Source: Pseudogemmobacter sp044142105 (GTDB taxonomy: Bacteria; Pseudomonadota; Alphaproteobacteria; Rhodobacterales; Rhodobacteraceae). From it: DNA of 64,000 nucleotides. The DNA is taken from the NCBI RefSeq assembly GCF_044142105.1, contig NZ_JBGTYM010000013.1, positions 1 to 64,000 on the forward strand, read 5' to 3'. Positions 43,677-51,188 of the stretch are shown here, one piece after another; position 1 is the stretch's first letter, and each line of letters starts with the position of its first letter. The position numbers and the translations under genes are program-made. The notes under the pieces are model-generated. The model made no database searches. It saw only the letters and a list, made by a program, of their open reading frames with translations, and was not told where the DNA came from.

Positions 43677-44732
43677 ATGGCAACGCGACGCGGGTTTCTG
43701 GCCGGGCTGGCGGCGCTGACTTTGCCGGTGCCAACCTGGGCGGATGCAGGCAGCCCCAAGTATCTCTCCGCCGGAAAGATAGGTGAGAGCTTCGTCCTTT
43801 ATGGAATTGATAGCGAAGGAAAATCTCTCTTCTCCCTGCCGCTTCCCGCCCGCGGCCACGCCGCATCGGCCCATCCCTCGCGTCCTCTGGCCGTCGCCTT
43901 CGCCCGCCGTCCCGGCACTTTCGCGCTGGTGCTGGATTGCCGGACAGGTGAGATCGCGCACCGGCTGACCCCGCCCGAGGGCCGCCAGTTCAACGGCCAT
44001 GGTGCCTTTTCCGACGATGGCAGCCTGCTGATGACCAGCGAAGTTGTCGCCGAAGGCTCGGCCGGCCGCGTGGGGCTGTGGGAGACCAAGGGCTTCACCC
44101 GGATCGGCGAATGGGACAGCCATGGCGTCGGTCCACATGACATCAAGCGCCTGCCTGACGGACGTATCGTCATCGCCAATGGCGGCATCCAGACCGATCC
44201 GAGCGACCGCACCAAACTGAACCTGCCGGACATGCGCCCCAATCTGGCGCTGCTGTCGGCGGATGGCGCGCTGCTCGATCTGGCGGAACTGCCAGATGAG
44301 CTGCACCAGAACTCGATCCGCCACCTTGCTCTGGCCGGAAGCAGCGTGGCCTTTGCCATGCAATGGGAGGGCGACGCGGCCGATCCCGTCCCGCTTCTGG
44401 GCCTCTGGACGCCCGGCGCGGCGCCTATTCTCTGTCAGGCGGCGGATGCCGAGATGTTCACGATGCAGGGCTATGCCGGCTCGATCGCCTGCGCGGGCGG
44501 GATGGTGGCGCTGACCTCGCCCAAGGGCGGGGCGGTGATGCTTTTCGCCGAGGATGGCCAGTATCTTGCCACCCATCGCCGCGCCGATCTGGCGGGCGTT
44601 GCGCCCTTGGGAGATGCGTTCATGGCCACCGACGGCGCGGGCGGGCTGTGGCGGGCGGATGCCGAGACGCTGACCCCGCTGTCGCAGGAAAGCGTTGCCT
44701 GGGACAATCATCTTGTCCCTGTCGGGGTCTGA
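43677..44732 (+). CDS. DUF1513 periplasmic beta-propeller-like protein
   Basis: A 351-residue protein with a twin-arginine-like signal (MATRRGFLAGLAALTL). It belongs to the DUF1513 family that completes imelysin/di-haem gene sets. Repeats such as FNGHGAFSDDGSLLMTSE, VGPHDIKRLPDGRIVIANGG and NSIRHLALAGS suggest a WD40-like propeller. The GHGAF and PHD histidines are conserved-looking and may bind metal. Function unproved. Ends at a gene-end repeat. Confidence 0.87.
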   Translation: MATRRGFLAGLAALTLPVPTWADAGSPKYLSAGKIGESFVLYGIDSEGKSLFSLPLPARGHAASAHPSRPLAVAFARRPGTFALVLDCRTGEIAHRLTPPEGRQFNGHGAFSDDGSLLMTSEVVAEGSAGRVGLWETKGFTRIGEWDSHGVGPHDIKRLPDGRIVIANGGIQTDPSDRTKLNLPDMRPNLALLSADGALLDLAELPDELHQNSIRHLALAGSSVAFAMQWEGDAADPVPLLGLWTPGAAPILCQAADAEMFTMQGYAGSIACAGGMVALTSPKGGAVMLFAEDGQYLATHRRADLAGVAPLGDAFMATDGAGGLWRADAETLTPLSQESVAWDNHLVPVGV

Positions 44733-44796
44733 GCCCTTCGTCCTGGCACAAATAGCCCATGCGGGTCCGAGGGCGCCCTCCCCCGGATGTGGCGCT
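44733..44796. repeat. Dispersed gene-end repeat, copy D
   Basis: CCTTCGTCCTGGCACAAATA, then GCCCATGCGGGTCC and a palindrome GAGGGCGCCCTC. Lies between convergent genes. The most diverged of the four copies. Confidence 0.55.
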
Positions 44797-44809
44797 CGGG
44801 CGCTACGCC

Positions 44810-45886
44810 TCAGACTTCGACCGCGATCTTGCCCATCGGGTTCGAGCAACAGGCCAGGATATAGCCGGCGGCGATATCCTCGTCGCTGATGCCGCCATTA
44901 TGGACCATATGCACGTCGCCCGCGGTCTTCTTGACCTTGCAGGTGCCGCAAAGGCCGAAATTGCAGCCCGAAGGGATGTTCAGACCAGACCGTTTCGCCA
45001 CCGCCAGCACCGTGTCGGTTTCCTCGCAGCGCGTGGTGACGCCCGAGGTCGCGAAGGTGATCTCGGCCCGCGCGCCTTCGACCGGGGCGACATCGTCGAT
45101 CACCGGGGCCTCGGCTTCGGTCTTCACTGGCGCGCCGAAGCTTTCCTGATGATAGCGGTCCATGTCATAGCCCAGCGAGACCAGCATCTCTCGGACCGAT
45201 TGCATGAAGGGTTCGGGGCCGCAGCAGAACACTTCGCGCTCAAGGTAGTCAGGCGCCATAAGGCCCAGCATGATCTGGCTCAGGCGGCCCAGATACCCCG
45301 GCCAGGACCGGAAGGGATCGGGCTCTTCGACGGTGAAGCGCAGCTTCAGGCCGGGGACGCGATTGGCGAATTGCTCAAGCCTTTCGCGGAAGATGATTTC
45401 CGAGGGCCGCCGCGCGGCATGGACGAAGGTGATGTCGGGCATCTCGCCCGAATCCCAGGCCCAGGTTGTCATCGACATCATCGGCGTAATGCCCGAGCCA
45501 GCGGAAATGAACAGATATTTCGCGGCCTTGTGGCGATGGAAGGAGAAGATTCCCGATGGCCCATAGGCCTTGATCTTCATGCCTGGCTTCAGATGGTCTA
45601 GCATCCAGCGCGTGCCCTCGCTGGTCGACTGCGCCTTGACCGTAATCGAGATCGACAGCGGGCGCGAAGGCGAGGAGGAGATCGTGTAGGTGCGCTGGAT
45701 CGGCCCGCCCTTCACCGGCAGTTCCAGCGTGACGAACTGGCCGGGTTGGTAGTCGAACCAGGCGCCCGAGGGCGCGCGGAACGTGAAGGAGGCGGTGTCG
45801 CCGTTTTCCGGCACTATCATCGCGCATTCCAGAAGCTCGCTGTCGTTCCAGGGTTCGGCCGACCAGTTCATCCTTTGCTTGGGCAT
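44810..45886 (-). CDS. gbcB: Oxygenase reductase, GbcB-like
   Basis: A 358-residue electron-transfer protein that feeds a Rieske oxygenase. Domain order: FAD domain (RTYTISSSP near residue 65), NAD(P)H domain (FISAGSGITPMMSM; VFCCGPEPFM) and a C-terminal plant-type [2Fe-2S] ferredoxin (SGCNFGLCGTCKV with a later ACCSNP). This order and the size match GbcB, the reductase for glycine betaine demethylation. It starts four bases after the gbcA-like stop. Carnitine- or stachydrine-type oxygenase systems use similar reductases and cannot be excluded. Confidence 0.85.
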   Translation of the reverse strand: MPKQRMNWSAEPWNDSELLECAMIVPENGDTASFTFRAPSGAWFDYQPGQFVTLELPVKGGPIQRTYTISSSPSRPLSISITVKAQSTSEGTRWMLDHLKPGMKIKAYGPSGIFSFHRHKAAKYLFISAGSGITPMMSMTTWAWDSGEMPDITFVHAARRPSEIIFRERLEQFANRVPGLKLRFTVEEPDPFRSWPGYLGRLSQIMLGLMAPDYLEREVFCCGPEPFMQSVREMLVSLGYDMDRYHQESFGAPVKTEAEAPVIDDVAPVEGARAEITFATSGVTTRCEETDTVLAVAKRSGLNIPSGCNFGLCGTCKVKKTAGDVHMVHNGGISDEDIAAGYILACCSNPMGKIAVEV

Positions 45887-45890
45887 GGGA

Positions 45891-47129
45891 TCACTCCGCC
45901 GCCATCGCGGGGCGGGGCGACAGGCGCCCTTCCATCAGCCGGCAGTACCAGTCGACGAACTGCACCACGCCCTCTTCCTGGATCATCGAATAGGGGCCGG
46001 GTTCATAGGCGGGCGACAGGATGCCCTTCTGGTTTTCCTCGACCACCAGACGATCCTCGTCATTGGTGTTCAGCCAGACGCGGGTCAGGGTTTCGAGGTC
46101 GTAATCCTTGCCTTCAACCGCGTCCTTGTGGACCAGCCATTTCGTAGTCACCTGAGTTTCGGTCGCGCTGATCGGGAGAACGCGGAAGACGATGGCATGA
46201 TCACCGAGGAAGTGGTTCCAGGTGTTCGGGTAATGGAAGAACAGCAGGCTGCCCGCATCGTTAAAGGGCATGGCGCCCATGCGCTTGGCCACCGCCGCTT
46301 TGGTGCTCATCGTGTAGCTTTCGGCATTGTTCAGCAGGGGAATCCGCGCCAGGCGCCATTGCGAGGTCGGGTGCATCACGAAGCGCGAAGGCAGGCCAGC
46401 CCCTTCGCAGCGGGTCCAGTGGGCCAGGATCTCGTCGCTGGCCGAATGCGGGCCGTCCATCGCGCCAATCTTCGGGTTGTCCGAGAAGGTGCGGCACAGC
46501 GAAGGGTGCGAGCCGCCGCAATGATAGCATTCGCGATTGTTCTCGATCACCAGCTTCCAGTTGCCGTTTTCCACGATGCTTGAGGAGAAGGCGACCTTGG
46601 CATCCTTCAGCCCCGAGGGCGCAAGGTAAGACATCAGCGGCTTGGCCAGTTCGGCGATGGGCGGCGGCACATCGGCCAGACAGACAAAGACCATCCCGCC
46701 CAGATCGACGCAATGGACCTTCTTCAAGCCGAACTTTCCGGCATCGAAGCCTTCGCCCATGTCGCGGGCATATTGCAGCTTGCCGTCAAGGTCATAGGTC
46801 CACTGGTGGTAGGGACAGACGAGTTTGGGTGTATGGCCATGGTCCTTGGAACAGAGGCGCTGGCCGCGATGGCGGCAGACATTGTGGAAGGCGCGGATCA
46901 CACTGTCATTGCCGCGCGTGATCACCACCGGATAGGCGCCGACCTGAAGCGTGGCATAGGCGCCGGGGCGGTCCAGCTCGCAGGCCGGGATGGCGAAAAG
47001 CCATTCGCGGTAGAAGACATGCTCCAGATCGGCGGCATAGGTGCCCTCGTCGCAATACAGCGCGCGGGAGAGAGAGAAATTCGGCTGGCGGGCAGCAAGC
47101 TCGGCGGCAATTTCGGGCTGGCTCAACAT
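45891..47129 (-). CDS. gbcA: Rieske oxygenase, GbcA-like (glycine betaine demethylase)
   Basis: GbcA oxidatively removes a methyl group from glycine betaine, giving dimethylglycine and formaldehyde. The 412-residue protein has the Rieske site CRHRGQ...CPYHQW (about residues 85-108), the Asp/His bridge and iron site in ENNRECYHCGGSHPSL (near residue 208) and the family's length. The segment NNRECYHC is shared by betaine-type enzymes. The gene is preceded on the same strand by a cobalamin riboswitch. AGAGG lies eight bases before the ATG. Confidence 0.85.
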   Translation of the reverse strand: MLSQPEIAAELAARQPNFSLSRALYCDEGTYAADLEHVFYREWLFAIPACELDRPGAYATLQVGAYPVVITRGNDSVIRAFHNVCRHRGQRLCSKDHGHTPKLVCPYHQWTYDLDGKLQYARDMGEGFDAGKFGLKKVHCVDLGGMVFVCLADVPPPIAELAKPLMSYLAPSGLKDAKVAFSSSIVENGNWKLVIENNRECYHCGGSHPSLCRTFSDNPKIGAMDGPHSASDEILAHWTRCEGAGLPSRFVMHPTSQWRLARIPLLNNAESYTMSTKAAVAKRMGAMPFNDAGSLLFFHYPNTWNHFLGDHAIVFRVLPISATETQVTTKWLVHKDAVEGKDYDLETLTRVWLNTNDEDRLVVEENQKGILSPAYEPGPYSMIQEEGVVQFVDWYCRLMEGRLSPRPAMAAE

Positions 47130-47257
47130 GGATTAGACCTCTGGACTGGCAGGGCTTTTTCGGAGTGCTGACGGGCAATGGGACGAAGGCGGCGAGCGCG
47201 CTTCTGAGGGAAACGCCCGGCCCATCGCCCGCACCGCCGCCCGCGGCTTGACGTCTG

Positions 47258-47435
47258 CTGCAAGGCTGGTTTCCGGGCTGCGGGCCATGGGCCTTGCGGC
47301 CCGGGCGCGGCGCCTTCCCGGGGCTCCCTTTCCCCAGTGGCGATTGCCGCGCCCCTGTCCCGTCACCGTTGCGGGGGCAGCGCCGGTCTTGCACCGGCTT
47401 CCCAATTCTCCGCTGTCGCCAGCGGCACCTTGCAG
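47258..47435 (-). promoter_or_regulatory. Cobalamin riboswitch upstream of the gbcA-like gene
   Basis: On the minus strand the aptamer contains the conserved pieces GGGAAGCCGGTGCAAGACCG, CTGCCCCCGCAACGGTGA (the B12 box), GCCACTGGG and AGCCCGGAAACCAGCC. Its ends close in a perfect 8-bp P1 helix: CTGCAAGG (47435-47428) with CCTTGCAG (47265-47258). The next gene on this strand is gbcA, starting 128 bases after P1. No poly-U terminator is seen in that gap, so control may act on translation or through Rho. Confidence 0.93.
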
Positions 47436-47532
47436 GGTTCAATCTATGTCAGGAGCGACGAGCCCGCAGCGCGACGGCGACATTCGCCCGTCGCTTTCCG
47501 ACAGGACCCCTCGCGGCGCGCGGAATCCCCGC

Positions 47533-48693
47533 CTACAACAGCCCCCGATGCGAGAGGTTTTCCATCAGCGCGCGCAGGCCGAAGCTCCAGGGCGCGATGC
47601 GGTCGCTGGGCTGGACCTCGTTCACCAGGCGGCCAAGTTCGGGGCATGAAATCTCGACCCGGTCGCCCCAATGATGGGTGAAGCCCTGGCCCTTGCCGTC
47701 GCGGTCCTGCACCGGAGCGAACATGGTGCCCAGGAACAGCATGACGCCGTCGGGATATTGATGGTTCAGGTTCAGGGTCTGTTCGGCGATGTCGGCCGGC
47801 GGGCGCGAGATCTGACTCATATCGGAACTGGCCTGCAGGATGAAGCCATCCTCACCCTCGACCTTGAGCGTCAGTTTCAGGCTTTCTAGCCGCTCGCGTG
47901 GGAAATCGGGGGTGAAGAGGCGCAGGAAGGGGCCAATGGCGCAGGCTCCGTTATTGTCCTTGGCCTTGCCAAGAAGCAGGGCCGAGCGCCCCTCGACATC
48001 ACGCAGGTTCACGTCATTGCCAAGCGCCGCGCCGCAGATGATCCCACGCGAGTTGATCGCCAGCACGACCTCGGGTTCGGGGTTGTTCCAGACCGAGGCC
48101 GGATGGACGCCGATCTGCGCGCCGCTTCCCAGGGAAGACATCGGCGGAGCCTTGGTGAATATCTCTGCATCGGCGCCGATGCCGACCTCAAGGTATTGCG
48201 ACCAGAGCCCGGCCTTTTGCAGATGCGCCTTGACCTCGGCCGCCTTGGCGCTGCCCGGCACCACGCCACGCAGGTTTCCACCCAGGATTTCGGCCAGTTC
48301 GCCGCGCAGGGCCTCGGCCCGGGCGGGTTCTCCTTTGGCACGTTCTTCGATCACGCGCTCGATCATCGAGCCCGCGAAGGTGACGCCCGCAGCTTTGACC
48401 GGCTGGAGATCGCAGGGGGCAAGCAGCCGACCGACAGGGCCTTCATTTCCGCCTTGGGCCAGGAACTCGTCCAACTCGCCAAGGAGGGGGAAATCGTCTT
48501 CAAGATCTTCGGTAAGAAACTCGCGCTCAAGCAGGCCCGCGACCGTCGGCGAGACACGGGACAGGTCAAAAACCTGACCGCGCCGCACAAGGATCGGGCA
48601 AGGCCCGCCCGAGGCCTGCGCCCAGACGCGGCCGAGCAGAAGCGCAGTAGGGTCTGCGGGAAGGATATCCGCCGCGCCAAGCCTGATCTGCAT
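47533..48693 (-). CDS. Fumarylacetoacetate hydrolase family protein
   Basis: A 386-residue member of the FAH superfamily, longer than the usual 280 residues because of an N-terminal domain. Metal ligands are expected in the GSGAQIGVHPASVWNNPEPEV region (near residue 195) with the late acid in ALGNDVNLRDVEGR. The size and domain order recall AraD1-like 2-keto-3-deoxy-sugar acid dehydratases, so sugar-acid catabolism is one option, though no such gene lies nearby. It is upstream of the riboswitch on the same strand. Confidence 0.75.
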   Translation of the reverse strand: MQIRLGAADILPADPTALLLGRVWAQASGGPCPILVRRGQVFDLSRVSPTVAGLLEREFLTEDLEDDFPLLGELDEFLAQGGNEGPVGRLLAPCDLQPVKAAGVTFAGSMIERVIEERAKGEPARAEALRGELAEILGGNLRGVVPGSAKAAEVKAHLQKAGLWSQYLEVGIGADAEIFTKAPPMSSLGSGAQIGVHPASVWNNPEPEVVLAINSRGIICGAALGNDVNLRDVEGRSALLLGKAKDNNGACAIGPFLRLFTPDFPRERLESLKLTLKVEGEDGFILQASSDMSQISRPPADIAEQTLNLNHQYPDGVMLFLGTMFAPVQDRDGKGQGFTHHWGDRVEISCPELGRLVNEVQPSDRIAPWSFGLRALMENLSHRGLL

Positions 48694-48851
48694 CGCCCTG
48701 CCCCTTTGTTGCCCGGCACGGCCAGACCGCCGCGCGCCATGGCCTCAGTGATGGGGCGTTGGGGCAGCTTGAGCAACAGTGGAAACGTCAAGCCCGCGTG
48801 AGAAGGCCGATAGAAAAGCCCTGTCCGCGGCCGACCGCCGCAGCAAAAGAC

Positions 48852-48956
48852 CTAGATCAACAAAAGCGCAAAGGTGCCAGACAGGATCACAACGAAGACG
48901 GCAAGACCGACATAATCGGCGCGGCTGGGTTCACTGTTGCGAAACAGACGGTTCAT
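48852..48956 (-). CDS. Small single-helix membrane protein, 34 aa
   Basis: A 35-codon frame encodes a protein that starts MNRLFRNSEPSRADY and ends in a 20-residue hydrophobic stretch (VGLAVFVVILSGTFALLLI). GAGGT lies six bases before the ATG. Basic N-terminus plus hydrophobic C-terminus predicts an N-in single helix. No family recognised. It is the only coding-looking sequence in a 460-base gap. Confidence 0.5.
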   Translation of the reverse strand: MNRLFRNSEPSRADYVGLAVFVVILSGTFALLLI

Positions 48957-48973
48957 CTCGGACCTCGGACTGC

Positions 48974-48997
48974 GGCCACCGCAGCGGTGGCCTTTCT
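48974..48997 (+). terminator. Terminator-like hairpin without an obvious gene
   Basis: GGCCACCG (48974-48981) pairs with CGGTGGCC (48985-48992), followed by TTTCT on the plus strand. No plus-strand gene ends before it, so it is either chance or the end of a small RNA. Confidence 0.35.
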
Positions 48998-49157
48998 GGA
49001 CGCGAGCCTGGCAGCGGCGGCGCATCCCGGTTTCGGTTCGTGGGCGACTCGTTATGCTGATTTATCTACCAACTATATCGTTATTATGCACCCAAAATCT
49101 TTTCCCACGCGCCCTTGCCCCGGTGGAACAGCGTCACCTTGCGGCGCGGAGACGTGG

Positions 49158-49730
49158 TCAAACCGCCCGCCAGGCGGTTTGCGCGGCCCAGGCAAAGGGT
49201 GCGCGCGCACTGCGCAGAATCAAGGCGTCGCGAAAGGCGCGCCCCTGCGGCCAGGGACCGAAGCCGGAGGCGACGTTGATATGCCCCACTTCGCCCAGAT
49301 CGACGAGCTGGGCCCCCCAGGACGAGGCAAGTTGCCGGGCGCGCGGCAATGTCATCCACGGATCGTTGCGGCTGGCGACAACCGTGGCGGGCACAGGCAG
49401 CAGACGCTCGGGGATCGGGCCAAAATGGCCAATGCGGTCGCTGCCGCGCGTCTCGGCAGGCGCCACCAGCAGGGCGGCGCGCACGGGCAGATGCGGGTAG
49501 CGCGCCAGGAGACGGGCGATCAGAACGGCGCCCAGAGAATGGCCGACCAGGATGCTGTCGGGGTTGCGCAGGACGGCCTCGCCCAACTCATATTCCCAAA
49601 CCGCCGGCACCGGATGCGATGGGTCCGAAAGGGCCACCATCTGAGCCGTGGCTTCAACGGTCAGCCACCAATCCTGCCAATGCGGTGCAGGTGAGCCGTC
49701 AAGCCCCGGAACGATCAGCGTCTTCGACAT
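49158..49730 (-). CDS. Alpha/beta hydrolase, RBBP9/YdeN-like
   Basis: A 190-residue serine hydrolase fold protein with the nucleophile motif GHSLG (Ser near residue 65), the acid in ASRNDPW and the His in GEVGHINVASGFGPWP, typical of the RBBP9/YdeN family. Substrate unknown. The ATG at 49730 follows AAAAGGAGA. A palindromic box lies 44-70 bases upstream, and an Lrp-family regulator gene lies next on the same strand. Confidence 0.85.
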   Translation of the reverse strand: MSKTLIVPGLDGSPAPHWQDWWLTVEATAQMVALSDPSHPVPAVWEYELGEAVLRNPDSILVGHSLGAVLIARLLARYPHLPVRAALLVAPAETRGSDRIGHFGPIPERLLPVPATVVASRNDPWMTLPRARQLASSWGAQLVDLGEVGHINVASGFGPWPQGRAFRDALILRSARAPFAWAAQTAWRAV

Positions 49731-49773
49731 GATCCATCTCCTTTTCACCATACCGCCCCACCTGGGGACTAAG

Positions 49774-49800
49774 AATACACTACCATGTTTGTCGTGTATT
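49774..49800. promoter_or_regulatory. Inverted repeat, candidate operator
   Basis: AATACAC (49774-49780) and GTGTATT (49794-49800) form perfect arms with centres 20 bases apart. A related pair (AATACTC, GTGTATA) lies at 50438-50444 and 50466-50472 before the Lrp-family gene, consistent with control by that regulator. Confidence 0.45.
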
Positions 49801-49894
49801 GTGCTTCCAAACTGCCCCGGCCCCGCAGCAGAGTTTTCTCTCTGGGCCCCCGTCGCGCCGCAGAATTTCCCCCGGGGATCGACAGGCTGCCGGA

Positions 49895-50368
49895 TCAGCG
49901 GTTTCGCGTGTCGACGGGATAGGCGGTGGTGTATTTGATCCGCTCCATCGCGAAATGCGATGTGATGTTGCGGATGGGAACGGCATCGGTGAGCCGTTTG
50001 TAGAGCCGGTCATAGGCCTCCATGTCCGGCACGGCCACGTGGAGGAGATAATCCATCTCGCCCGCCATCCGGTACACTGCCATGATCTCGGGAATGGTGG
50101 CGGTGGCGGCGGCAAAGCTGTCACGCCAGTCAGGCCCGTGATCGGGGGCCTCGATGCCGACGAAGACGGTCAACCCGAAACCCAGGGCCAGGGGATCGGC
50201 TAAGGCGACACGGCCGGTAAGGACGCCCGCCGCCTCAAGCTTCTGGATGCGTTTCCAGCACGGCGTCTGCGACAGACCGACCCTGTCGGCGATCTGCGCA
50301 ATGGGACGCGTGGCATCCTGCATGAGTTCGGCCACGATCTTACGGTCGATCAGATCGAGGTCTTCCAT
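49895..50368 (-). CDS. Lrp/AsnC-family transcriptional regulator
   Basis: A 157-residue regulator with an N-terminal helix-turn-helix (DLIDRKIVAELMQDATRPI, then IADRVGLSQTPCWKRIQKLE) and a C-terminal ligand-binding domain (AVYRMAGEMDYLLHVAV). These proteins sense amino acids or similar metabolites. The start MEDLDLIDRK is normal for the family; the longer frame is not. Likely targets are itself and the neighbouring hydrolase, judged from shared upstream boxes. Confidence 0.9.
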   Translation of the reverse strand: MEDLDLIDRKIVAELMQDATRPIAQIADRVGLSQTPCWKRIQKLEAAGVLTGRVALADPLALGFGLTVFVGIEAPDHGPDWRDSFAAATATIPEIMAVYRMAGEMDYLLHVAVPDMEAYDRLYKRLTDAVPIRNITSHFAMERIKYTTAYPVDTRNR

Positions 50369-50585
50369 GGCTCTTCTCCAATGTTCGGTGCGGCACCAAG
50401 AGACGGCGACCAGGTCGGTTCCGCCCACAATGACATAAATACTCTTTTTGTCTATCGTTTTTATCGTGTATAGAGTTGATCTATGCCGGCTCGGCAAGAC
50501 TTGGCATGGCATGTGCTGGCTTTGCCGCTGCACAATGGATAAAGCCGCCGTTGATAAATGCGAGTGTCCCTCCTAGGCTTGCCCC

Positions 50586-51047
50586 ATGATCACGCAGAAG
50601 ATGAAATACGCGCTCAAGGCGCTTCTGGCGCTTGCCGACGAGGCGGCAAAGGAACGGTCCGAACCCCTGACGATCGAGGAAATCGCGAAACGGTCGGGCA
50701 CGCCGAAACGCTTTCTGGAACATATCCTGCTCGAAGTGCGCAATGCGGGCGTGATCGCTTCGATCCGTGGACGGTCGGGCGGCTATAGTCTGATCAAGAA
50801 ACCGGCACAGATTTCGATATCCGAGTTGCTGCGCACGATCGACGGGCCCATCGCCCCCCTGCCCTGCCTGTCGCGGCGCGCCTATCAGCGCTGCGAGGAT
50901 TGCGTGGATGAGGCGAGCTGCCGCATCCGCAAGGCCTTTGCCGAGGTCTTCTGGTCCTATCTGCTGATCATCGAGTCTCTGACCTTGGAAGACATGCTGC
51001 GCCAGGGCCAGGTCGCGGCCCAGGTGCTGGGCGAAACGCCACCCTGA
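50586..51047 (+). CDS. Rrf2-family transcriptional regulator
   Basis: A 153-residue winged-helix regulator (KMKYALKALLALADEA; GTPKRFLEHILLEVRNAGVIASIRGRSGGY). Three Cys in CLSRRAYQRCEDCVDEASC, with a fourth, sit where IscR/NsrR/RirA-like proteins bind an iron-sulfur cluster, so it may sense iron, oxygen or nitric oxide. The subgroup cannot be named with certainty. Divergent from the Lrp-family gene and followed by the signalling island. Confidence 0.88.
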   Translation: MITQKMKYALKALLALADEAAKERSEPLTIEEIAKRSGTPKRFLEHILLEVRNAGVIASIRGRSGGYSLIKKPAQISISELLRTIDGPIAPLPCLSRRAYQRCEDCVDEASCRIRKAFAEVFWSYLLIIESLTLEDMLRQGQVAAQVLGETPP

Positions 51048-51188
51048 GCGGCCTCGGCGCCACAGGCGCAGCCATTCTGTGCTGGCGGCGCGTCGCGTCA
51101 CTTGATACGGTCAACCAACAGGCGAAATTAACCGGGCCCGCGCCAAGCGCGGCAGGCGCAGAAAATGCGCGGCACCGGAAGGGGCAAG

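Noticed and set aside
46906..47442. 178-codon minus-strand frame covering the riboswitch
   Set aside because: The sequence is explained by the conserved cobalamin aptamer and by gbcA in another frame.
47471..47494. Hairpin GCGACGG/CCGTCGC as terminator of the FAH-family gene
   Set aside because: No T run follows on the minus strand; on the plus strand no gene precedes it.
51048..51188. Full CtrA site before the first kinase
   Set aside because: Only a TTAACC half-site is present; the second TTAA at seven-base spacing is missing.
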